Source: Deltaproteobacteria bacterium (GTDB lineage: Bacteria > Myxococcota > Kuafuiibacteriia > Kuafuiibacteriales > Kuafuiibacteriaceae). Taken from it: a stretch of 64,000 nucleotides of DNA. Positions 8,249 to 15,788 of the stretch are shown here, one piece after another (the stretch's first letter is position 1; each line of letters opens with the position of its first letter). A program made the translations under genes and the position numbers. The stretch lies in contig JACKEN010000001.1 in the NCBI GenBank assembly GCA_020632995.1, positions 962,001-1,026,000 of the forward strand. The letters are read 5' to 3'. The notes beneath the pieces were generated by a model, which was not told where the DNA came from, ran no database searches, and was given only the letters and a program-made list of their open reading frames with translations.

Positions 8249-9069
8249 GGGAGGACGCGGTACGCGGTGGGGCGCTCGTGGTCAAGGCAAGGCAGCTTGC
8301 GCCGAAAGTCGTGCACGCGGCCGAGGTCGATCTCCGCGTAGATCACCCCAGGCCGATCGGGGGCCTGGGCGAGCACCGTGCCCCAGGGGTCGATGATCAC
8401 CGAGCGCCCGTAGGTGACCCGCCCCGGGGCGTTGTTCCCGACCTGGGCCGGAGCCAACACGTAGGCCTGGGACTCGATCGCGCGGGCTCTGAGCAGCACC
8501 TCCCAGTGGTCGCGCCCGGTGGGCACGGTGAACGCGGCGGGCACGAAGAGGAGCTCCGCCCCCGCCCGGACCAGGGTGCGGTAGAGGTCGGGGAAGCGCA
8601 GGTCGTAGCAGACGCTGAGCCCGAAGGTGCCGAGCGGGGTCTCGGCCCGCACCGCGCCCGCCCCCGGCGCGACCGAGGCGCTCTCGGTGTGGGTCGCGCC
8701 TTCGCCCAGGGCCACGTCGAAGAGGTGGATCTTGCGGTACACCGCCCGGGCCTGGCCGTCGGGCCCGTAGAGCACCGAGGTGTTGTAGACGTGCTCGGGG
8801 TCGGGCCCCCGCTCGGGGAGGGTGCCGGCCACGAGGTGGATCCCGTGTCGGCCCGCCAGCTCACCGAGGCGGCGGAAGAGCGGGCCGTCCACCGGCTGGG
8901 CGAGGGCCCGCTTGTCGGCCTCCGGGCCCATGAAGGCCACGTTCTCGGGCAGGGCCACCAGCTGGGCCCCCCGGCCGGCGGCCTCGGCGACGAGCGCCTC
9001 GGCCTGGGCCATGGAGGCGCTCACGTCGGTGGTCGTGGTGAGCTGGACGACGGCGGCGAGGTAGGCCAC
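8245..9069 (-). CDS. Carbon-nitrogen hydrolase (nitrilase superfamily amidase, Nit-like)
   Basis: 274 residues with the full Glu-Lys-Cys triad: E42 in LPENV, K113 in YRKIHLFD and C154 in SVCYDLRFPDLYR. Closest in character to the Nit1/Nit2 branch (omega-amidase or deaminated-glutathione amidase), which hydrolyses amides of 2-oxo acids or damaged glutathione. Substrate is inferred from family resemblance only. It is the first gene of a pair with rsmD and is divergent from ileS, with a 71-bp shared promoter region. Confidence 0.88.
   Translation of the reverse strand: MAYLAAVVQLTTTTDVSASMAQAEALVAEAAGRGAQLVALPENVAFMGPEADKRALAQPVDGPLFRRLGELAGRHGIHLVAGTLPERGPDPEHVYNTSVLYGPDGQARAVYRKIHLFDVALGEGATHTESASVAPGAGAVRAETPLGTFGLSVCYDLRFPDLYRTLVRAGAELLFVPAAFTVPTGRDHWEVLLRARAIESQAYVLAPAQVGNNAPGRVTYGRSVIIDPWGTVLAQAPDRPGVIYAEIDLGRVHDFRRKLPCLDHERPTAYRVLP
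8287..8300. repeat. GCARG-N4-CYTGC dispersed palindrome (GCAAG-GCAG-CTTGC)
   Basis: A copy with perfect inverted arms, inside the nitrilase-family gene near its 3' end. It is the last copy before a 25-kb stretch (8.3-33.3 kb) with no exact match. Confidence 0.5.
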
Positions 9070-9140
9070 GGCGGGCCCAGTGTACGGCGTTCCGAAACCC
9101 GTGGCGATCCTCGGGGGATTCGTACTAGGTTCCGCGCGCG

Positions 9141-12100
9141 ATGGCTTTTGACAAGGTGGATCAAGCGGTTCCGAACTTCCCGGAGCTGGAGTCCCGCATC
9201 CTGGAGCTCTGGAAGGCGCGCCGGGTGTTCGAGCGCAGCCTCGAGGAGACCCGGGGCAAGCCCGAGTTCGTGTTCTACGAGGGCCCGCCCACCGCCAACG
9301 GCCGTCCGCACAACGGGCACGTCCTCACCCGGGTCATCAAGGACCTCTTCCCCCGCTACATGACCATGCGCGGCTACCACGTGGCGCGCCGGGCGGGCTG
9401 GGACACCCACGGCCTCCCGGTCGAGGTGGAGGTCGAGAAGGAGCTCCGCATCTCCGGCAAGGAGGCGATCATCGAGTATGGCGTCGACCGCTTCTCCAAG
9501 AAGTGCATGGAGAGCGTGTTCCGCTACACCGAGGAGTGGGAGCACCTCACCGAGCGCATCGGCTTCTGGGTGAACCTCGACGAGGCCTACGTCACCTACC
9601 ACAAGTCCTACGTCGAGAGCGTGTGGTGGGCGCTGTCCGAGCTGTTCAAGAAGGGGCTGCTCTACCGCGGCCACAAGGTGGTGTGGTGGTGGGCCCAGGG
9701 TGGCACAGCGCTGTCGAGCGGTGAGGTCGGCAACGCGTACAAGACGGTGGACGACCCCTCCGCCTACGTGCGCTTCCCGCTCGTGGGCGAAGACGCGGCG
9801 CTCGTGGTCTGGACGACGACCCCGTGGACGCTCCCGAGCAACATGTTCGCGGCGGTGCACGCGGAGTTCGAGTACGCCTACGCGAAGGACCAGGAGAGCG
9901 GCGAGACGCTGGTGCTCGCCAAGGACCTCGTCCCCACGCTGGCCCAAAAGCTCGGGCGTGAGCTCGAGATCACGAAGGTGGTGAAGGGCAGCCAGCTCAT
10001 CGGCAAGCGCTACACCCCGCCCTTCGACGTCTACGCCAAGGAGCTGCCCGAGACCGACGATCGCTACTGGCGGGTGGTGCCCGGCAACAAGGCCCCCACC
10101 GGCACCCCGCAGTGGTTCGTGACCCTCGAGGCCGGCACCGGGGTAGTGCACCTGGCCCCCGCCTTCGGTGAGGACGACTGGAAGGTCTGGCGCAACGAGA
10201 AGATGACCCGGGACGACGTGGAGATGCTCTGCAGCGTCCGGGTGGACGGCAAGCTCGACCACCGCCTCGCCTCGCTCGGGCTCGAGGGGGTCTGGGTCAA
10301 GGACGCCGACAAGGCGCTCATCAAGGACCTCGACGCCCGCGGGGTGCTCCTGTTCCACGAGACCTACCGGCACGAGTACCCGTTCTGCTGGCGCGCCGAC
10401 GACGACCCGCTGATCCAGTACGCGCGGGACGCGTGGTTCATCCGGACCACCGCGAAGATCGATCAGGTCATCGAGAACAACCAGCAGACCACCTGGTTCC
10501 CCGAGCACATCCGGGACGGCCGCTTCGGCGACTTCCTCGGCTCGAACGTGGACTGGGCGCTGTCGCGCGAGCGCTTCTGGGGCACGCCGCTCAACATCTG
10601 GATCTGCGACGGGTGCGGGCACATGGAGGCGCCGGACTCCTGCGCCGCCATCGAGGCCAAGAACCCCGAGGCGTTCGCCCACTTCCGCGCCGCTCAGGCC
10701 GAGGACCCGACGCTGTCCGAGCACCTCATGGTGCACAAGCCGTGGATCGACCAGGTGACCTTCGGGTGCGCGAAGTGCTCGAGCGGCACCATGCGCCGGG
10801 TGCCCGAGGTGATCGACTGCTGGTTCGACTCCGGCTGCATGCCGTTCGCGCAGCTCGGCTACCCGCACAAGCCGGGGAGCCAGGAGGCGTTCAAGCGCGC
10901 CTTCCCGGCCGACTTCATCAGCGAGGCGGTGGACCAGACCCGGGGCTGGTTCTACAGCCTCATGACCATCTCGAACCTGATCTTCGAGAAGGCGCCCGCG
11001 CCGCACCCCTACAAGCGGTGCATCGTGCTCGGGCTGGTCCTCGATCGGGACGGGAAGAAGGAGTCCAAGTCGAAGGGCAACTACACCCCGCCCGAGGTGA
11101 TCCTGGACGGGGTGCGGATGGAGTTCGCGCCCGTCACCCTCGACGCCCCCTACGCCAAGGCGGTGAAGGCGGTGAAGCCGGGCTCGGTCTACATCGCGCG
11201 TGAGGATCTCGAGGGCCTCGACCTGAAGGAGGGGGCCCACGTCCACCTGTACCGAAAGGCCGCGCCCGAGACCCGGTCGGCGTTGACGATCCACGTGGGC
11301 AAGGGGCTGCCCCGGCGCGTGGTGCTGATGGCGGACGAGGACCGGGCCGCGTTGGGCCTCGCCCTCGCGAAGACCGACGTGATGCCGTCCGAGGTGCCCT
11401 CGCAGCCCGCGGACCAGCGGGTGGTGGTGGAGTTCGACGAGGTGCCGGCGCCGGGCGCCGACGCGTTCCGGTGGTTCTTCTACGCGTCGAACCCGCCGTG
11501 GAACAACACCCGGCACTCGCTCAGCAACGTGCGCGTGCTCCAGAAGGAGCTCCCGATCAAGCTCCGGAACGTCTACTCGTTCTTCGTCACCTACGCGAAC
11601 ATCGACAGCTTCGATCCGATGAAGGACGAGCCGTCGAAGCGCCCCACCCGGGAGCGCCCGCTCCTCGATCGCTGGATCCTGAGCGAGCTCGAGAAGACCA
11701 AGATGAAGGTGGTGACCTTCATGGACGAGTACCGGTCCTACGAGGCCACCCAGGTGCTCAGCGAGTTCGTGGACGGGCTCTCGAACTGGTACGTGCGCCG
11801 CTCGCGCGAGCGCTTCTGGGCCGAGGGCCGCGGCCAGGACAAGCTCGACGCGTACTGGACCCTCTACCAGTGCCTGCGCGACTTCAGCGTGATGATCGCG
11901 CCGTTCCTGCCGTTCGCGGCGGAGGACATGTACCAGAACCTGGTGGTGAAGGTGTGTGGCGAGGGCTACCCGGACAGCGTGCACCTGCGCCTGTACCCGT
12001 CCGGCGACGACGCGCGCATCGACGAGGGCCTGTCGCGCGACATGGCCGAGGTGCGGGCGCTGGTGTCGCTCGGCCTGCAGGTCCGGGCGAAGAGCAAGAT

Positions 12101-12803
12101 CAAGACCCGCCAGCCCCTGAAGGAGGCGGAGATCGTGCTCGCCGACGTGAGCCGCGAGCCCGCGCTGGCGCCCTACGTCGACATCATGAAGGAGGAGCTG
12201 AACGTCCAGGGCGTGAAGTTCGTCGGCCGGGCCGAGGACTACGTGACCTACCTGGTGAAGCCCAACTTCCAGAGCCTCGGCAAGCGCCTCGGGAAGAAGA
12301 TGAAGGCGACCCAGGTCGCGCTCGCCCGAACCTCGGCGGACCAGCTCAAGCGCGCCCTCGACAAGGACGGGCGGGTGACGCTGCCGGTGGACGGCGACAC
12401 CGTCGACCTCGGGGCGGACGACCTGTTGGTGCAGGTGGAGGCCAAGGAGGGCTTCGCCGCCGCCACCGGGCCCGAGGGCGTGGTGGTGCTGGACTGCACG
12501 CTGGACGAGGCGCTGGTGAAGGACGGCCTGTTCCGCGAGGTGCTCTCCCGCATCCAGGCCGCGCGGAAGGAGATGCAGCTCGACTTCGCGGCCCGCATCA
12601 AGCTCGCCCTCAACGGCGACCCCGCGGTGATGGCGGTGTGCGCGGAGCGCGCGGAGGCCATCAAGAAGGAGACCCTCGCCGTGCACATCGAGCTGGGCGG
12701 GAGCCTCGGCGGGCGGGTGTTCGAGGTGAAGGTCGAGGGCGAGCCGCTGACGGTGGAGATCCTCCCCGCGCCGCCGCCGCGCGGCGCCAGCCAGGCGGGC
12801 TGA
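9141..12803 (+). CDS. ileS: Isoleucyl-tRNA synthetase (type 2, long, with insertion after KMSKS)
   Basis: 1220 residues; it charges tRNA-Ile. The class I signature appears as GRPHNGH (HIGH-like) near residue 53 and KESKSKGNY (KMSKS-like, with E for M) near residue 640. The CP1 editing domain lies between. Overall pattern and length fit the eukaryote/archaea-like type 2 enzymes, which as a family tend to resist mupirocin. Odd: about 115 extra residues (roughly 657-772) separate the KMSKS loop from the FRWFFYASNPPWN segment that normally follows within about 20 residues. The C-terminal anticodon and extension domains are complete. The ATG at 9141 follows a divergent promoter region. Confidence 0.95.
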   Translation: MAFDKVDQAVPNFPELESRILELWKARRVFERSLEETRGKPEFVFYEGPPTANGRPHNGHVLTRVIKDLFPRYMTMRGYHVARRAGWDTHGLPVEVEVEKELRISGKEAIIEYGVDRFSKKCMESVFRYTEEWEHLTERIGFWVNLDEAYVTYHKSYVESVWWALSELFKKGLLYRGHKVVWWWAQGGTALSSGEVGNAYKTVDDPSAYVRFPLVGEDAALVVWTTTPWTLPSNMFAAVHAEFEYAYAKDQESGETLVLAKDLVPTLAQKLGRELEITKVVKGSQLIGKRYTPPFDVYAKELPETDDRYWRVVPGNKAPTGTPQWFVTLEAGTGVVHLAPAFGEDDWKVWRNEKMTRDDVEMLCSVRVDGKLDHRLASLGLEGVWVKDADKALIKDLDARGVLLFHETYRHEYPFCWRADDDPLIQYARDAWFIRTTAKIDQVIENNQQTTWFPEHIRDGRFGDFLGSNVDWALSRERFWGTPLNIWICDGCGHMEAPDSCAAIEAKNPEAFAHFRAAQAEDPTLSEHLMVHKPWIDQVTFGCAKCSSGTMRRVPEVIDCWFDSGCMPFAQLGYPHKPGSQEAFKRAFPADFISEAVDQTRGWFYSLMTISNLIFEKAPAPHPYKRCIVLGLVLDRDGKKESKSKGNYTPPEVILDGVRMEFAPVTLDAPYAKAVKAVKPGSVYIAREDLEGLDLKEGAHVHLYRKAAPETRSALTIHVGKGLPRRVVLMADEDRAALGLALAKTDVMPSEVPSQPADQRVVVEFDEVPAPGADAFRWFFYASNPPWNNTRHSLSNVRVLQKELPIKLRNVYSFFVTYANIDSFDPMKDEPSKRPTRERPLLDRWILSELEKTKMKVVTFMDEYRSYEATQVLSEFVDGLSNWYVRRSRERFWAEGRGQDKLDAYWTLYQCLRDFSVMIAPFLPFAAEDMYQNLVVKVCGEGYPDSVHLRLYPSGDDARIDEGLSRDMAEVRALVSLGLQVRAKSKIKTRQPLKEAEIVLADVSREPALAPYVDIMKEELNVQGVKFVGRAEDYVTYLVKPNFQSLGKRLGKKMKATQVALARTSADQLKRALDKDGRVTLPVDGDTVDLGADDLLVQVEAKEGFAAATGPEGVVVLDCTLDEALVKDGLFREVLSRIQAARKEMQLDFAARIKLALNGDPAVMAVCAERAEAIKKETLAVHIELGGSLGGRVFEVKVEGEPLTVEILPAPPPRGASQAG

Positions 12804-13543
12804 GCGAGGAACGGCTCTTGAGCGGGACCTCGGCCGCGCCCGGCGCGCTCAAGCAGACCCTGGGCCCGGTGATGCTGTGGGGCCTCGGGGTCGGCTACGT
12901 CATCAGCGGCGAGTACTTCGGCTGGAACCTGGGTCTGCCCGCGGGCGGCACCTACGGGATGCTGGCCGCCACGCTCGTCATCACCGTGATGTACGTGGCG
13001 TTCATCCTCTCCTACACCGAGCTCGCGTGCGCCATCCCGCGGGCGGGCGGGGCCTTCGTGTATGGGGCCCGGGCGATGGGGCCCTTCGGCGGCTTCATGG
13101 CCGGCCTGGTGCAGGTGGTGGAGTTCGTCTTCGCGCCCCCCGCGATCGCGATGGCGATCGGGGCCTACGTGCAGCAGCGCTACCCGTCGGTCGACCCCGA
13201 GCACGCCGCCATCGCGGCCTACTTCGTGTTCACCGGCATCAACGCGGCGGGGGTGCGCCTCGCGGCCGCGTTCGAGCTGGTGGTGACGGTGCTCGCGGTG
13301 GGCGAGCTCCTCCTGTTCATGGCGGTGGTGGCCCCCGACTTCTCGGTCGCGAACCTGCACAAGGACCCGCTCCCGAACGGGTGGGGTGGGGCGTTCGCGG
13401 CGCTCCCCTTCGCGATCTGGTTCTACCTCGCGATCGAGGGGGTCGCGAACGCGGCGGAGGAGGCCCGCAACCCGCAGCGCAACGTGGCGATCGGGTTCGG
13501 CGCCGCCATCGTGACCCTCGTGGTGCTCGCGCTCGGGGTCTTC

Positions 13544-13636
13544 CTGGTGACCAGAGCTGGTGCACCGCTGCGCGGAGCACGACCTCTGGCACCAGAGGCG
13601 TAGCCCACGGGCCCTTGGCCCGATGGGCCGGGCATC
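13544..13636 (+). repeat. Structured 93-nt repeat, copy A
   Basis: Homologous to 14204-14296 at an offset of exactly 660 nt; across 13561-13637 I count 60 of 77 identical bases. It can fold into consecutive hairpins: CTGGT/ACCAG at the 5' end, CCGC-TGC-GCGG, CCTCTGG-CA-CCAGAGG, and CGGGCC-CTT-GGCCCG with flanking CCC/GGG. It contains an in-frame TAG (13601-13603) yet is a multiple of three long. Boundaries are set by where similarity to copy B begins and ends. Confidence 0.75.
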
Positions 13637-14203
13637 TTCACCGCGGTGGGGGTCGACGGCTGGAGCACCATCGTGTTCCCGCCCGGGAGCGCCGACCCGA
13701 GCGACGCGCCGCTCCCCCTCGCGCTCGCCAAGGTGGTGAGCAAGGAGAGCTGGCTCTTCTCGGTCCTCCTCCTGATCGGCCTGTTCGGCCTGATCGCGTC
13801 GTTCCACGGCATCATCCTCGCCGCGGCCCGGGCCACGATGGAGCTGGGTAGGGCGCGCTTCCTGCCCGGCGTCCTCGGCGTGGTGAACGTGCGCACCGGG
13901 ACCCCCATCTTCGCGCTCGCCGCCAACCTCGCGGTGGGGATCGTGGCGATCCGCTCGGGGCGCACGGGGGAGATCATCACCCTCGCGTGCTTCGGCGCGC
14001 TGTCGCTCTACATCCTCTCGATGGCCTCGCTCTTCATCCTGAGGCGCAAGGAGCCCGAGCTCGCGCGGCCGTTCCGCGCGGTGGCGTACCCCGTGTTCCC
14101 CGCGCTGGCGCTGGGGATCGCGGCGATCTCGCTCGTGGCGATGACGCTCTACAACCTCGCCATCGCTGGGGTCTTCTTCGCCATCATGGCGGCGGGCGCG
14201 CTC

Positions 14204-14296
14204 CTGGCTACAGCAGTCGGCGTTCCGCTTCGCGGAGCACCGCCTGCTCCCCCAGAGGCGTAGCCCTCAGGCCTTCGGCCTGAAGGGCCGGGCATC
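14204..14296 (+). repeat. Structured 93-nt repeat, copy B
   Basis: Second copy in the same gene. Its hairpins are TCCGC-TTC-GCGGA with outer GGCG/CGCC, a CGCCT/AGGCG stem, and TCAGGCC-TTC-GGCCTGA with outer CCC/GGG. Several differences from copy A are compensatory, for example C-G in one stem position replaced by T-A. The in-frame TAG is at the same relative position (14261-14263). No convincing target duplication longer than a base or three was seen. Confidence 0.75.
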
Positions 14297-14356
14297 TACT
14301 TCGTCGTGCTCGTGCGGCCGCGCCTCGGAGCGGGCTGGCGCTATGATTCGTGATCC

Positions 14357-14397
14357 CTACAAAAGCGAAGCCCCACTCAGCGGGTGCTGAGCGGGGC
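14357..14397 (-). terminator. Intrinsic terminator for the nitroreductase gene
   Basis: On the minus strand a GCCCCGCTCAGC / GCTGAGTGGGGC hairpin (one G-U pair, ACCC loop) is followed by TTCGCTTTTG. It lies about 100 bases past the nitroreductase stop codon. Apart from this hairpin the 14354-14500 gap shows nothing recognisable. Confidence 0.65.
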
Positions 14398-14500
14398 CCA
14401 AGGAACGTACGAGCCATCCGATCGAGATCGGTGCTCTTACTGTAGACGAAAATCGCGCGAACACAAACACGCGTCGCACGATCATCGACCGACCACCGAC

Positions 14501-15109
14501 TCAGCGCCAGGTGACCTTGTCGCCCGCTGGGCGTCGCGTGCCCTCGGGCCACGGCACGCCGGGCCAGCCCACGAAGAAGAAGCCGAGGCAGCGCGCGGGC
14601 GCTTCGAGCTCGAGGTGCTGGGCGACCTCGGGGCCGAACGTCTTCTTGCCCGACGACCAGAAGCCCGCGAGCCCGAGCGCGCGCGCGGCGAGGTGCATGT
14701 TCTGGACGGCCATCGCGGTGGAGGCGAGCTCCTCGTGCTCGAAGATCTTCGGGTTGGTGGAGGGCGCGACGACGATGGCGATGACGTAGGGCGGCGTGCG
14801 GAACTTCTCCATGAGCTTCTCGCGCCGCGGGTCGCCGGCCGGCAACGTGGGTTGCCCCGGGTCCGCGAGGTCGCGGCACACCGCCTCGGCGAGCTCGAGC
14901 CGCGCGTCGCCGCTCATCACCACGAAGCGCCACGGCTCGGTCTGCCCGTGCGAGGGCGCCCAGTTCGCCGCCTCGAGGAGCTGCTCGATGAGGCCTCGAT
15001 CCACGGGGTCGGTCTTCATGCGCTCGGGCTTGATGGAGCGGCGCAGGCGGATGGCTTCGAAGATGTCCATGCGGGCGCCATGATCGATGACGGGTGTGGT
15101 CACGTCCAT
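14501..15109 (-). CDS. Nitroreductase family FMN oxidoreductase
   Basis: 202 residues from ATG 15109, or 189 from the internal ATG at 15070, where the typical MDIFEAIRLRRSIKP start lies; neither has a clear ribosome-binding site. The N-terminal R-R-S-x-K/R motif binds FMN phosphate. APSHGQTEPWRFVVM and the GLAGFWSSGKKTFGPE segment are further flavin-binding positions of the YdjA/TdsD-like branch. Such enzymes are dimeric, NAD(P)H-dependent reductases with broad substrates, so the natural substrate is unknown. It is divergent from the rimP operon and followed by its own terminator. Confidence 0.88.
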   Translation of the reverse strand: MDVTTPVIDHGARMDIFEAIRLRRSIKPERMKTDPVDRGLIEQLLEAANWAPSHGQTEPWRFVVMSGDARLELAEAVCRDLADPGQPTLPAGDPRREKLMEKFRTPPYVIAIVVAPSTNPKIFEHEELASTAMAVQNMHLAARALGLAGFWSSGKKTFGPEVAQHLELEAPARCLGFFFVGWPGVPWPEGTRRPAGDKVTWR

Positions 15110-15153
15110 GTGCTACGTCCGAGGTCGGGCCGGGTGACACGCGCACTTTTCCC

Positions 15154-15181
15154 TTGCCTCTTGTTGCCTGCTGGTCATTAT
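15154..15181 (+). promoter_or_regulatory. Sigma-70-like promoter of the rimP-nusA-infB operon
   Basis: TTGCCT (15154-15159) and CATTAT (15176-15181) are separated by 16 bases, in an AT-richer patch of a very GC-rich sequence. Transcription would begin near 15188 and produce a leader of about 95 nt before the rimP start codon. Confidence 0.5.
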
Positions 15182-15187
15182 GGCGGC

Positions 15188-15257
15188 GAAACCTTTCTCT
15201 CGGCGTGAGCCGGCGGATAAGGTGGGAGCCCTTCACGGGGCTGTCCCGCCTTTTTTT
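15188..15257 (+). terminator. Leader with intrinsic terminator just before rimP (candidate attenuator)
   Basis: 15221-15257 folds as GGTGGG-AGCCC, a 6-base loop, GGGCT, a GT bulge and CCCGCC, followed directly by seven T: a textbook intrinsic terminator. Before it is a CGGC-GTGA-GCCG tetraloop hairpin (15201-15212), flanked by ACCTT (15191-15195) and AAGGT (15219-15223) that can pair with each other. The AAGGT pairing shares bases with the terminator stem, so the two folds could be alternatives. The rimP ribosome-binding site and GTG come immediately after the T-tract. Confidence 0.6.
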
Positions 15258-15280
15258 GTTTCTGGGGAGCACCAAGCACC

Positions 15281-15766
15281 GTGAAGCGGAACGCGACGGC
15301 AGAGCGTGTGTACGAGCTCGTGGAGCCCGTGGCGGCGCGCGAGGGGTACGAGCTCCTGGACGTGGAGCTGGTCACCGAGCGGGGCCGCGCCATCCTGCGC
15401 CTGTACATCGACACGGTGCCGCCCAGCACGCCCGAGCGCGGCGTCTCGGTCGAGGACTGCACCCACGTCTCACGCGTGGCCGGCGATCTCCTCGACGTCG
15501 AGGACGTGATCCCCGGTGAGTACAACCTGGAGGTCTCGTCCCCCGGGCTGTTCCGCCCCCTCACCAAGCCCGCGCACTTCGAGCGCGCGCTGGGGGAGCG
15601 GGTGCGGGTGAAGACCTACGACAAGGTCCACGAGCGCCGGGTCTTCGTGGGCACCCTGACCCAGCACGGGGAGGGCCACCTGACCGTGGACGTGGACGGG
15701 CAGCCCTTCGAGGTGCCCCTGGACGGGGTGGCCAAGGCCAACCTCGAGCCCCTTTTGGATTTCTGA
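15281..15766 (+). CDS. rimP: Ribosome maturation factor RimP
   Basis: 161 residues, the standard length. It assists late 30S subunit assembly. The N-terminal domain has EGYELLDVELVTE and a beta hairpin with LRLYID; the central SVEDCTHVSR and the IPGEYNLEVSSPGLFRPL signature are diagnostic; the C-terminal SH3-like domain ends with KANLEPLLDF. GTG start with GGGGAGC upstream. It is the first gene of the nusA-infB operon, 22 bases before nusA, and lies directly behind a terminator-like leader. Confidence 0.95.
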   Translation: MKRNATAERVYELVEPVAAREGYELLDVELVTERGRAILRLYIDTVPPSTPERGVSVEDCTHVSRVAGDLLDVEDVIPGEYNLEVSSPGLFRPLTKPAHFERALGERVRVKTYDKVHERRVFVGTLTQHGEGHLTVDVDGQPFEVPLDGVAKANLEPLLDF

Positions 15767-15788
15767 GACGAGAAGGCGGGAAAGAGCC

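Larger units (their letters stand above)
12818..14353 (+). pseudogene. eat: Ethanolamine-type APC permease interrupted by two copies of a structured 93-nt repeat
   Basis: The APC-family, ethanolamine-permease-like sequence begins at TTG 12818 after a GAGGA ribosome-binding site, 14 bases after ileS. The first part (LKQTLGPVMLWGLGVGYVIS... IPRAGGAFVYGARAMGP...) runs ten or so membrane segments and stops at TAG 13601. The remainder (VGVDGWSTIVFPPG... to ITLACFGALSLYILSMASL...) continues in the same frame and stops at TAG 14261. A short tail (YFVVLVRPRL) then ends at 14351. Both stops lie inside copies of one repeat. Removing both 93-nt copies gives about 449 codons, the family's usual size, with no other lesion. 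It is either a young pseudogene or a gene whose inserts are tolerated or bypassed. Confidence 0.75.

Noticed and set aside
9021..12686. 1221-codon open frame antisense to ileS
   Set aside because: A GC-rich shadow: its residues are H/R/A/L/G-rich with no domain, and the plus strand encodes an unambiguous IleRS. Similar antisense frames at 18066-21989, 26672-30070, 54477-57095 and 60453-62768 were rejected for the same reason.
13553..14296. tRNA or tRNA-like genes in the two permease inserts
   Set aside because: Three hairpins per copy suggested a cloverleaf, but no acceptor stem pairs the ends and there are no T-loop or anticodon-loop consensus bases.
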